In this document: in pieces, positions 9,742 to 18,054 of the stretch | Layout: each line of letters starts with the position of its first letter | Numbering within the stretch: the first letter of the stretch is position 1 | NCBI RefSeq assembly: GCF_010730055.1 | Contig: NZ_AP022575.1 | Span: 3,348,001-3,412,000 of the forward strand | Reading direction: 5' to 3' | Length of the DNA: 64,000 nucleotides | Source of the DNA: Mycobacterium shinjukuense | GTDB taxonomy: Bacteria; Actinomycetota; Actinomycetes; Mycobacteriales; Mycobacteriaceae | The notes under the pieces: generated by a model | The model's input: the letters and a program-made list of their open reading frames with translations, nothing else | Databases searched by the model: none | Told to the model about the DNA's origin: nothing | Translations under genes and position numbers: made by a program

Positions 9742-9937
9742 CAGCATCGCGGCGGGTGAGCCCGCGCCCGCGGCCGCCCGCACCCGCGGTGATGACCACG
9801 ACGTCGAGCACCGCGACCGGGCCGGCGCCGGCGGCCACCGGGGTGGGCGGGCACCCGTCAACCCCGGCCCGTCAACCGGCCAGGCCGAACCGGCCGGCGA
9901 GGCCGAACACACCCGGCAAACCGGACAACACCCCTAA
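9742..9937 (+). pseudogene. 3' remnant of an espE-like gene
   Basis: The last 60 or so codons of the copy E type C-terminus are present almost unchanged (GEPAPAAARTRGDDHDVEHR to TRQTGQHP) and end at the same TAA (9935-9937). The rest of the gene is absent. Copy A carries the same block in opposite orientation at about 7414-7590. Confidence 0.8.
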
Positions 9938-10305
9938 CAAAGACCGGGAAGATGGTCCAAGGAAAGGAGGGCTTGGTTTAGCCGCAGGCATCGATTCATA
10001 GCCCCGGCAGCACTGTGCAACGGTGCAGCGCACTCCTCTTTTCGTCGCGTCAGTGCTGCGGTCACCACTGGCCAAGGCTTGCTCCTGTTGCCGAAGGGAA
10101 TCGGTCAGGATGCGTTTCGCATCCGCTCGACGTCGCGATCGAGCAAGCGGCGGCAAGCGGCGGTGTTCAGCCTCGAGACCGCGGTTGGGGAAGCTCAGCC
10201 GGCCCACCCGGTGCGGCACGGCAGAGACCCATGAGCAGTTCGCGGATCGGGCTAAAGTCGCGGCCTTTTCGCCATGCATGGCCCGGCGAATTGACCTAAT
10301 ACTGC
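9938..10305. other. Region between espE-like remnant and transposase remnant
   Basis: About 370 bp without a recognisable gene. Some of it may be degraded upstream sequence of the IS3-like element, but I cannot assign it. No RNA gene is seen. Confidence 0.4.
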
Positions 10306-10581
10306 CTTGACGTGATCTTGGACATCTCTCCGCGGTTCGTCGTGGGGTGGATGGTCGCCAGCCACGAATCAGCCGCGCTGGCCGAGGTGGTGCCGATCCG
10401 CCAAACTCTCGCCAAGCACGGTATCGGCCCCGACCAGTTGACAGTCCATGCCGACCGCGGCAGCTCGGTGACCTCCAAACCGGTGCCATTCCTGCTCGCT
10501 GACCTTGGCATCACCTTCACCATCGCACCACACAATCTGCCGCTCGACGCGCTATTTTGCCCCGACTCGCCAAACCACTGA
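10306..10581 (+). mobile_element. IS3-like transposase fragment (integrase core)
   Basis: A roughly 90-residue piece of a DDE integrase core: VILDISPRFVVGWMVASHES, then AALAE, then QLTVHADRGSSVTSKPV with the Asp of HADRG, then FLLADLGIT. This pattern is typical of OrfB of IS3-type elements. Both ends of the transposase are missing and no terminal repeats are found, so it is a dead relic. It lies between two espE-like fragments and may have taken part in the deletions there. Confidence 0.7.
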
Positions 10582-10672
10582 ACACACCAGGCCCCACCGA
10601 TCTATTTAGCACGCAGAAGCATGGCTCAACCGATATCCCGAAATCAACCGAACCAACGACTAGGAGACCCAA

Positions 10673-11440
10673 ATGGTGGCAGGTAAGATCATTGATCCCA
10701 GGAATTCTACGGACACTGTAACCGACACGCCGTCAGAAATCACGTCGTCAGGATCTGGGCTGGACTCCGACATGATTGGATTAGCTGCACAACAGGAGAA
10801 TCCAAATTTCCAACCAGGTTCCCCCGTTACTTCTGATACTCACGTTTACTTTCTTCCCGACGATCCTGCTGATAGCGAGGGTACTGAACATGATCTAACT
10901 GATAGCAGATTTCTTGACCTTGACGATCCTGCTGACGGCGAGACGCTTCCTGGTGAAAATCCACGCAACGACGGTAAGGATGAACTGCCAGAAGATGAAA
11001 TCGACGATTTCAAGTCCGATTCCGATGAACCGCTGGAACGGAAACCTAAAGAAGTTGAAAGTCAGAGCAAAAACGAGAACGGAGGTGGCGAAGCTCAACC
11101 TGATGAAGAGCAAGTTCAAACTGATCGAGAGTTCAACGGTAAAGCGGAAGTGGAACCCGATGAGCCTGGGGTCGATTCGCCGGAAAAATCCGCCACGGAT
11201 TCTGTTGAAGGCGCAGGGTATAGCATCGCAGGCGTACGACGCCTGCAAGAGCAAGTGGCGGGGCCAGAATTCTCTTGAGAACTATGCTGCCCACAGGCCT
11301 GGCTACTCGGACGGCCCCTATCGATCAGCGTATGCAGCATCTGGTGAAAGCGCACGCATAACAGGTCACTCACACGCGCCTTGCCCCGGGAAGACGGTCA
11401 GAGTCAGACGTTTGTGTCACCAGACCGGGAGGCACCAGTA
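10673..11440 (+). pseudogene. Truncated espE-like copy C
   Basis: The frame 10673-11278 (201 residues, ATG 10673 after AGGAGA) carries an acidic N-terminus that is almost the same as that of copy D (MIGLAAQQENPNFQPGS and TSDTHVYFLPDD) and the shared block ERKPKEVESQSKNENG. After SATDSVEG it switches to a diverged core: AQGIASQAYDA corresponds to WQGLAAEAYDA of the other copies. Further on, out of frame and with a stop, QRMQHLVKAHA..QVTHTRLAPG corresponds to KRIQHLVQDHADQITHTRIALG. The gene thus joins a near-identical N-terminus to an older, decayed core. The frameshifts and lost membrane segments make it non-functional as an espE-like protein. Confidence 0.75.
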
Positions 11441-11483
11441 ACGTCAGTAAGGACCAATATCACAGCAACCAGAAAGGACCGCA

Positions 11484-13118
11484 ATGTCAACGCCCTCAGG
11501 TAGTAGTGCTGATACGGGTCCTGGACAACCGGATCCTGGACAACAACAAGATGATACAACTCCTGATTCATCATATTCTATGGTATCCACAACTGGTGAA
11601 GATGGGCCTCAATCATTTGCTACAGAATACGGAGGCGAATATTATATTCACCACAGAACGGGGTTCACAGAATGGGGTGATACGGGATCCCTGGCCGAAG
11701 AATACCAGCAAAAGAAATTTGACCCAAACCAATTTTTTGGGCGTAGGGATGAAACTGGGACTGGATCCGACGACACGACCGAAGGCAGTTCTTTTTCGCA
11801 AGATAAAGAAGATGAGGATAAAGAAGATGATTTCAAGTCCGATTCCGATGAAGAACCGCTGGAACGGAAACCTAAAGAAGTTGAAAGTCAGAGCAAAAAC
11901 GAGAACGGAGGTGGCGAAGCTCAACCTGATGAAGGGCAAGTTCAAACTGATGGAGAGTCCAACGACGGTAAAGCGGAAGTGGAACCCGATGAGCCTGGGG
12001 ACGGTTCGCTGGAAAAATCCGCCACGGATTCTGTTGAGAACTATGCTGCCAACACCGAGCAGGACAAAATAGAGCCGGCTAAAGGTGACCAGCCGGATAA
12101 GTGGTCTGATGCCTTCATTATTTATACGGCGATAATGATGATTACCGCGATGACGTTGTTGGATGGGTTCGGCGACGAGAACGGCGCAAGGTTCGGCAGC
12201 GGTTCGGCGAAACTGGGCCGCATCGCTGACCAGTTGCCGGCGGCCTCGGCCCACCACGGGTGGCAAGGCCTGGCCGCCGAAGCCTACGACGCCCAAAACA
12301 CCGGTCTGCGGGAATTGATCACACAGATGGCCGAGGCCGACAAGCGCATCCAGCACCTGGTCCAAGACCACGCCGACCAGATCACCCACACGCGCATTGC
12401 CCTGGGCACCAGCATCGGGTTTTTGACCGTCTGCGCCCTGGTGGCCGAAGCCCTGCAGCGTCTGGGGCTGCTGAGCCTGTCGCTTAAATACCAAATCCTG
12501 GTCTGCACCCCCGTGCTGATCACCTGCGCCACCATGCAGGCAGTGTTGGTCGAGCATTCCCAACAGACCGCATCATCGATCCGTGAGGCCACCCACCGCT
12601 ACCAGCGGGTGAGCGCGGCCGCCGGCGCCGCATCGTCGCCCGGGAACCGGCAGCACACCACCGTGAAACCAACCGACGCCGGCGCGGGCCGGCCAAGGAA
12701 TGCGACCCCGCGGGTGGACCCCGAGGACCGCGCGATCACCAGCGGCGCCAAGGCCGGGCCGCTCGGCCCTGGCCACGGCCGAGCAGAAGGTCCGCCGCCG
12801 CGGCGGCAGGCTGCGACACCACACCCCATCACCGGGATCAGCGATGCGGACCCGCCGCCACGCCCGCTGGCACCGGGCATCCCAACGCAACCACCCCAAC
12901 CGGGCCCACAGCCTCAGACGCGACCCGCCACAAACTCACCCACCCCCGTTTCCCCGGACCAACAGCCACCCACAACCACCCGCCGCCGGGGCCACGACAC
13001 CCACACCGACCACCCCAACCAGCCCACCCCCGGCGGCCACCGGTCCGGCCGGGCACCCATCGACACCATCCAGACAACCGGCGAGGCGCAGCGCACCCGC
13101 AGACCAGGTGGTGACTGA
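11484..13118 (+). CDS. espE/espA-like ESX-1-associated protein, copy B (intact)
   Basis: 544 residues; ATG 11484 follows AGAAAGGACCGCA. The N-terminal 230 residues are acidic, Ser/Asp/Gly-rich and encoded by AT-rich DNA, with a short motif YYIHHRTGFTEWGDTGSL that echoes copy A. Next is the acidic Lys/Glu block, a hydrophobic segment, the WxG motif (HHGWQGLAAEAYDAQNTGLR), a helix (ADKRIQHLVQDHADQITHTR) like that of EspA/EspE, and two hydrophobic segments. The Pro-rich C-terminus ends GRAPIDTIQTTGEAQRTRR, resembling the AERAPI/AERAPV ends of EspE and EspA. EspA and EspE are secreted with EspC/EspF-type partners; a role as ESX-1 co-substrate is inferred. N-terminal extensions of this kind are not in M. 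tuberculosis EspA or EspE. Confidence 0.8.
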   Translation: MSTPSGSSADTGPGQPDPGQQQDDTTPDSSYSMVSTTGEDGPQSFATEYGGEYYIHHRTGFTEWGDTGSLAEEYQQKKFDPNQFFGRRDETGTGSDDTTEGSSFSQDKEDEDKEDDFKSDSDEEPLERKPKEVESQSKNENGGGEAQPDEGQVQTDGESNDGKAEVEPDEPGDGSLEKSATDSVENYAANTEQDKIEPAKGDQPDKWSDAFIIYTAIMMITAMTLLDGFGDENGARFGSGSAKLGRIADQLPAASAHHGWQGLAAEAYDAQNTGLRELITQMAEADKRIQHLVQDHADQITHTRIALGTSIGFLTVCALVAEALQRLGLLSLSLKYQILVCTPVLITCATMQAVLVEHSQQTASSIREATHRYQRVSAAAGAASSPGNRQHTTVKPTDAGAGRPRNATPRVDPEDRAITSGAKAGPLGPGHGRAEGPPPRRQAATPHPITGISDADPPPRPLAPGIPTQPPQPGPQPQTRPATNSPTPVSPDQQPPTTTRRRGHDTHTDHPNQPTPGGHRSGRAPIDTIQTTGEAQRTRRPGGD

Positions 13119-13143
13119 AAGAAGGGTCGGACACCGACCACTT
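11829..13143 (+). repeat. Left arm of 1.3-kb inverted repeat (copy B core and C-terminus)
   Basis: Matches 16195-17504 in reverse orientation with only small indels (an extra GAA codon here, and two single-base losses in the other arm). It starts at GATTTCAAGTCCGATTCCGA and ends at GGACACCGACCACT. The inner 0.8 kb (about 11925-12750) is also present near-identically at about 7770-8610 and 18430-19255. Confidence 0.85.
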
Positions 13144-13145
13144 CC

Positions 13146-13587
13146 ATGGTGTGGCCGCCCGAGATTGACTCGGCAAATGTTTTCCCAGGCGGGATCGGGT
13201 CTCGGTGTTGGCGGCGGCGGAGGAGCAAACGGCTGCCGAGCCGGGTGCGGCGGGGGGCTTCCATTTTCGCCGGTGACCGCTGACGTGGCGGATGGGTGGT
13301 GGCAGGGTGCGGCGGCGGACGCGGCCGCGCCGTTTGTGAATCGGTTCAACGCATCAACAGCGCGGGCCGGACGTGCGGTCGCGACAGACCGAAGGCGGCA
13401 TCCGCGGTATATGAGGCAGCCCACGCGGCCACAACGCATCAGCGATGGTGTCGGCGATTCGGGCTCAACTGGTGTCGCTGGTGCTGTCGAATGTGTTGGG
13501 GCACAACGCATCGGCGATCGCGGCGACTGAGACCGCAGATAGATGAGCGGCCGTGACCGCAGGATGTGGCGGAGATGCCGGGTTAGT
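13146..13587 (+). pseudogene. PPE gene fragment interrupted by the IS21-type element
   Basis: ATG 13146 opens MVWPPEIDSANVF, a PPE N-terminus. After one or more frameshifts, later parts of the PPE domain are recognisable: DVADGWWQGAAA with its WxG, APFVNRFNA, VYEAAHAATTH, AIRAQLVSLVLSNVLG and finally a trace of AQDVAEM. The IS21-type element begins at that point and no PPE sequence resumes beyond it. It starts 28 bp after the espE-like copy B, so an espE-PPE pair probably existed. Confidence 0.75.
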
Positions 13588-13592
13588 TGTCA

Positions 13593-13640
13593 TTTGCCAC
13601 GATGATGGGACCAGCCTTTTGCCAGTGGCATGGGACCACC
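13593..13640 (+). repeat. Left terminal inverted repeat of the IS21-type element
   Basis: Contains two related units: TTGCCACGATGATGGGACCA and, after GCC, TTTTGCCAGTGGCATGGGAC ending in CACC. The right end has the same two units in reverse orientation with few differences. Multiple sub-terminal repeats of this sort are typical of IS21 elements. Confidence 0.8.
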
Positions 13641-13648
13641 TGATCGGC

Positions 13649-14446
13649 TCAGGGAGCATGGTGTTCTCCTTCGTGCTGGGTTGTCAAACGTAAGGGTTTC
13701 TGCCGTCGCCGGTAGGACTCGCCTTCGATGACGAGCTCGTGCGCGGTTGAGGTGAGCCTGTCGACTGCCGATTGGGCCAGCAGCGGGTCGCTCATCATGG
13801 TCAGCCACTCATCGGGCGTTCGGTTCGACGTCGTAACGGTCGACGCCTTGTGATGGCGGGCCACGACAAGCTCGTAAAAGTCGGCGGTCTCGGTGGCGTC
13901 CATCGGCTGCAGGGCGAAGTCATCGATGATCAGCAGCCGCACTTGGGCGAGCCGGCGCATCTCGGCTTCGGTGCTGTTATCGAGCCGGGATGCCTTGAGC
14001 CGCTTGAACATCGCGTCCGCGCGCAGCATCAGGGTGGGGACCCGGCGGCGGATGGCGATATGGCCCAGCGCGGTGGCCAGATGTGTTTTGCCGACCCCGA
14101 CGGCACCCAGCACGCAGGCGCCGTGGGGCCCGTCGAGGAACCGCAGGCTGGTCAGCTCTGCCCACAGCGCCCGGTCGTAGCGGATGGCGGCGGACTCGTC
14201 CCAGGTGTCAAGGCGCATGGCCGGGTCGAGTCCGGCGGCACGTGCCCGGCGAGTGGCCGAGCTGGTGTCGCGGCGGGTGACCTCGTCGGCGAGGACCAGC
14301 TCGAGGAACGCCACGTGCGACAGATGCTGCTGGCGGGCCAGGGTGAGCCGCTCGGGCAGCGTGTCCAGCATCCGACCCAACTTGAGCTGGCGCATCACCC
14401 TTTTCAGATCGGGTGAGATCGGTTCACAGATAATGGTTTTCGTCAC
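13649..14446 (-). CDS. istB: IS21 helper ATPase IstB
   Basis: 265 residues from GTG 14446 (VTKTIICEPISPDLKRVMRQ), overlapping the 3' end of istA by 4 bp as in other IS21 elements. An upstream Met in the same frame gives a longer reading, but that part lies inside istA and is Arg-rich nonsense. The AAA+ motifs are present: Walker A GAVGVGKT and Walker B LLIIDDF, followed by a sensor-like TSN (VTTSNRTPDEW). IstB binds ATP and DNA and activates the IstA transposase. This gene looks intact. Confidence 0.9.
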   Translation of the reverse strand: MTKTIICEPISPDLKRVMRQLKLGRMLDTLPERLTLARQQHLSHVAFLELVLADEVTRRDTSSATRRARAAGLDPAMRLDTWDESAAIRYDRALWAELTSLRFLDGPHGACVLGAVGVGKTHLATALGHIAIRRRVPTLMLRADAMFKRLKASRLDNSTEAEMRRLAQVRLLIIDDFALQPMDATETADFYELVVARHHKASTVTTSNRTPDEWLTMMSDPLLAQSAVDRLTSTAHELVIEGESYRRRQKPLRLTTQHEGEHHAP

Positions 14447-16037
14447 TTGTCCGCCCCTGTTGCGGCGTCGCCGCCGTCGATCACGGTCAACCAGTGCGGC
14501 CTGACCCGATACTCTGCAGGGTCGCGTGCGAACCGCGCCGGCGCCGGGCCACCGCTGGCCGCGCGTGGTGCGGGGGCGGGGCCGTTCTCGGTGGCCTTTT
14601 CCAGCATCGCGGCGATCTTCGCCACCGAGACAACATCGAGGTCCAGCGCCCGCCCGCACGCGGTGTCCACCGGCCCGGCGCCGTAGCGCTTCACCAGCCC
14701 GAGCAGCCGATAGACCTGCCGCATCTTCGTCCAGGGCAGCTCGTGGTCGAGCAGCCGCTCGGCGTAGACGCCGACGTTGGCCCCGTGCAGCGCAGCCGTG
14801 CTGATCAGCCGGGCAAGGTCACGCATGGCGTAGGCGGTCTTCTCCGCGGGCAAGTCGGCCGGATCCGTCGAGCGGCCACCCGGCTGCTGGCGCGGGTGGG
14901 TCTTGAAACAGCTTGACCAGCTCGTCGTCCGCACAGGCCTGAATACGTTGCCCGAGAAGGTGTTCCGGGATGCTGTACAGAGCTCGATCCACCTGGACGT
15001 GGTAATCGCGATGAACTTTGACCTCGGTGTAGATCGGCATCCGATAGACCCGGTCGGGCGCGGGCAGCAGCGCCGCCGCCTCGTGTTCGGCGAACACCAC
15101 CGCCGGCTGCGCGCGGGTGGTGCCGTGGATGCGCAACCCGGCCTTGTCCGCACACCAAAGCTCGGCGCGGCCCTGCGCGTCGGCCAAATCGATGAACTGC
15201 TCCCCGGCGAAGAAGTTGCCGCGCACATACTGCAACACCCGCTCCACCCGGGGTTTGTCCTGAGGGTGAGCCACCCGCGCGGGGTCGGTGACAAATCCGC
15301 GCGCCTGCCCATACTCCAGCCAGCCCACACTGAACTGTGGATTGAGTGAATCTGACTTGGGCACAACAGGTGTCATATTGTCGGGGATCAGCACCTTGAA
15401 GACCCCGCCGAAGAACCGCCACGCCGCCTCGCACCCGGCGATGTTCGCCTCCAGTTTGGGAAAACGTCAACCACACGAACATGTGCCGCGAGTACACCGC
15501 GGTGAAGATCAGCGCGTGCGCCACCCGGCGCCGCCCGGCCTGCGGGTCGAAGATCAACCCCATCCGAGCGAAGTCGATTTGGCACTCCACCCCAGGCTCG
15601 CCATCTGCCACCGGCACCGTCGCGCGCCGGCCGCGGCCCTGGTAGTCGGTGCGCTCCACACAGAACCGGTGCAACGTGCGATGCGGCACCATAACCCCCT
15701 GCCTGGCGAGCAGATCACCGATCTTCACCACGGTCAACCCGTCGCCGACCCACTTGGTGATCTGATCACGTTGGTTTTCAAGGGATTCCCACGCCACACC
15801 ATGACCGTTCGGGCGGTCCGGGCGCACCGCCTCCACCACCTGCCCGATCAGCTCATCGGTCAGCTGCTCCTGGCCACCGTCGCGGTCTAAACCGGCCTCG
15901 ACCGCCGCATCCACGTATCGGGCCACCGTCTTGCGATCCACCCCCGCGTGCCGGGCCACCCTGCACTGCCCCTTCCCCAGCAGCCAGCCTCGCAGGATCT
16001 CACGAACCTCGATCACATCAACCTCCCGAAACGCCAT
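14443..16037 (-). pseudogene. istA: IS21 transposase IstA, disrupted by frameshifts
   Basis: ATG 16037 after GGAGGTCCGGA gives MAFREVDVIEVREILRGWLL with an N-terminal helix-turn-helix (DRKTVARYV). The DDE core starts at VECQIDFARMG. After FVWLTFSQT, near 15455, one base is missing and the reading continues in another frame (NIAGCEAAWRFFGGVFKVLI to LVKLFQD). Near 14890 a second shift leads to THPRQQPGGRSTDPADLP and the C-terminus. Joining the three frames gives a complete IstA of usual length, so the gene is recently broken, or the shifts are sequence errors. Confidence 0.85.
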
Positions 16038-16111
16038 TCCGGACCTCCACATCTACCGACATGGATCGATCCGAAGACACCAACGTGGCGACCACCCGGC
16101 ACGACACGCCG

Positions 16112-16158
16112 GGTGGTCCCATTACTGGCAAAAGGGTGGTCCCATCATGGTGGCAAAA
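16112..16158 (-). repeat. Right terminal inverted repeat of the IS21-type element
   Basis: On the minus strand it reads TTTTGCCACCATGATGGGAC, CACCC, then TTTTGCCAGTAATGGGACCA and CC, matching the two units of the left end. Confidence 0.8.
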
Positions 16159-16194
16159 CTCGGGTCAAACCGGCCCCATGACCGTGGCAGTCGA

Positions 16195-17504
16195 CAGTGG
16201 TCGGTGTCCGACCCTTCTTTCAGTCACCACCTGGTCTGCGGGTGCGCTGCGCCTCGCCGGTTGTCTGGATGGTGTCGATGGGTGCCCGGCCGGACCGGTG
16301 GCCGCCGGGGGTGGGCTGGTTGGGGTGGTCGGTGTGGGTGTCGTGGCCCCGGCGGCGGGTGGTTGTGGGTGGCTGTTGGTCCGGGGAAACGGGGGTGGGT
16401 GAGTTTGTGGCGGGTCGCGTCTGAGGCTGTGGGCCCGGTTGGGGTGGTTGCGTTGGGATGCCCGGTGCCAGCGGGCGTGGCGGCGGGTCCGCATCGCTGA
16501 TCCCGGTGATGGGGTGTGGTGTCGCAGCCTGCCGCCGCGGCGGCGGACCTTCTGCTCGGCCGTGGCCAGGGCCGAGCGGCCCGGCCTGGCGCCGCTGGTG
16601 ATCGCGCGGTCCTCGGGGTCCACCCGCGGGGTCGCATTCCTTGGCCGGCCCGCGCCGGCGTCGGTTGGTTTCACGGTGGTGTGCTGCCGGTTCCCGGGCG
16701 ACGATGCGGCGCCGGCGACGCGCTCACCCGCTGGTAGCGGTGGGTGGCCTCACGGATCGATGATGCGGTCTGTTGGGAATGCTCGACCAACACTGCCTGC
16801 ATGGTGGCGCAGGTGATCAGCACGGGGGTGCAGACCAGGATTTGGTATTTAAGCGACAGGCTCAGCAGCCCCAGACGCTGCAGGGCTTCGGCCACCAGGG
16901 CGCAGACGGTCAAAAACCCGATGCTGGTGCCCAGGGCAATGCGCGTGTGGGTGATCTGGTCGGCGTGGTCTTGGACCAGGTGCTGGATGCGCTTGTCGGC
17001 CTCGGCCATCTGTGTGATCAATTCCCGCAGACCGGTGTTTTGGGCGTCGTAGGCTTCGGCGGCCAGGCCTTGCCACCCGTGGTGGGCCGAGGCCGCCGGC
17101 AACTGGTCAGCGATGCGGCCCAGTTTCGCCGAACCGCTGCCGAACCTTGCGCCGTTCTCGTCGCCGAACCCATCCAACAACGTCATCGCGGTAATCATCA
17201 TTATCGCCGTATAAATAATGAAGGCATCAGACCACTTATCCGGCTGGTCACCTTTAGCCGGCTCTATTTTGTCCTGCTCGGTGTTGGCAGCATAGTTCTC
17301 AACAGAATCCGTGGCGGATTTTTCCAGCGAACCGTCCCCAGGCTCATCGGGTTCCACTTCCGCTTTACCGTCGTTGGACTCTCCATCAGTTTGAACTTGC
17401 CCTTCATCAGGTTGAGCTTCGCCACCTCCGTTCTCGTTTTTGCTCTGACTTTCAACTTCTTTAGGTTTCCGTTCCAGCGGTTCATCGGAATCGGACTTGA
17501 AATC
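16195..17504 (-). repeat. Right arm of 1.3-kb inverted repeat (copy D core and C-terminus)
   Basis: Reverse-orientation match to 11829-13143. The two arms face each other around about 3.05 kb holding the PPE fragment and the IS21-type element. The outer boundary is where the variable N-terminal parts of copies B and D begin; the inner boundary is just after the C-terminal stop. Confidence 0.85.
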
Positions 17505-17972
17505 GTCGATTTCATCTTCTGGCAGTTCATCCTTACCGTCGTTGCGTGGATTTTCACCAGGAAGCGTCTCGCCGTCAGCAGGATCGTCAAGGTCAGGAAA
17601 TCTGCTATCAGTTAGATCATGTTCAGTACCCTCGCTATCAGCAGGAGGATCGTCGGGAAGAAAGTAAACGTGAGTATCAGAAGTAACGGGGGAACCTGGT
17701 TGGAAATTTGGATTCTCCTGTTGTGCAGCTAATCCAATCATTTCCTCGTTACTGACTGGCAAATCTACTTCGGGGTCCGTGACATTGTCATATGTCGTAT
17801 GTTCGGCGAGGCTATCGCTATCCGGACCGCTAGAATCTTCGTCTGAAGGCGGTGGAGTATCGGAGGAAAAGTCTATGTCAAAGTCCGGTGGATCATCAGG
17901 TGCACCCGGAACTTGATTATTTATCGTCGTAGGATCCTCCCAAGGCATCTGAGGAGGGGGCGTGGTTGGCAT
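16220..17972 (-). pseudogene. espE-like copy D with frameshifted C-terminus
   Basis: ATG 17972 follows AAAGGACACCCACG, the same leader as copy A; an upstream Met at 18008 lacks a ribosome site. The open frame runs to 16671 (433 residues). Its N-terminus is Pro/Asp/Ser-rich (MPWEDPTTINNQV, DFDIDFSSDTPPPSDEDSSG) and then matches copy C (MIGLAAQQENPNFQPGS). The common core follows, with WxG and three hydrophobic segments. Just after HRYQRVSA one base of GGCGGCC is lost, and a second single-base loss lies near 16582, so the copy B type C-terminus is out of frame. It begins about 80 bp downstream of copy E on the same strand and has no shared element of its own. Confidence 0.75.
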
Positions 17973-18054
17973 CGTGGGTGTCCTTTCGGCAGTTGGAAAC
18001 TGGGCCACGTAACCGCCCGGTGCTGTGATATATGGTGTCGGTCAATTGCGTGAC

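Larger units (their letters stand above)
13588..16160 (-). mobile_element. IS21-type insertion sequence
   Basis: About 2.57 kb carrying istA and istB in the usual order on the minus strand. Both ends hold two-part terminal inverted repeats (13593-13640 and 16112-16158). The outer boundaries are approximate: TGT at 13588-13590 on the left and the end of TTTTGCCACC near 16158 on the right. No target duplication could be recognised, which suggests later rearrangement at the right end. The right end abuts the inverted-repeat arm of copy D with only about 35 bp between. istA is broken, so the element is probably not autonomous. Confidence 0.85.

Noticed and set aside
9047..9838. 263-residue minus-strand frame spanning the copy A upstream region
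   Set aside because: It runs through two regulatory elements in opposite orientation and overlaps a known gene end; composition is not coding-like.
11506..12072. 188-residue Lys/Arg-rich frame inside copy B
   Set aside because: It is the +1 frame of the AT-rich acidic extension; the same shadow appears in every copy of the block.
13649..14659. Longer IstB start at 14659
   Set aside because: The extra N-terminal part is Arg-rich text inside istA. The GTG at 14446 gives the normal IstB start and the usual 4-bp overlap.
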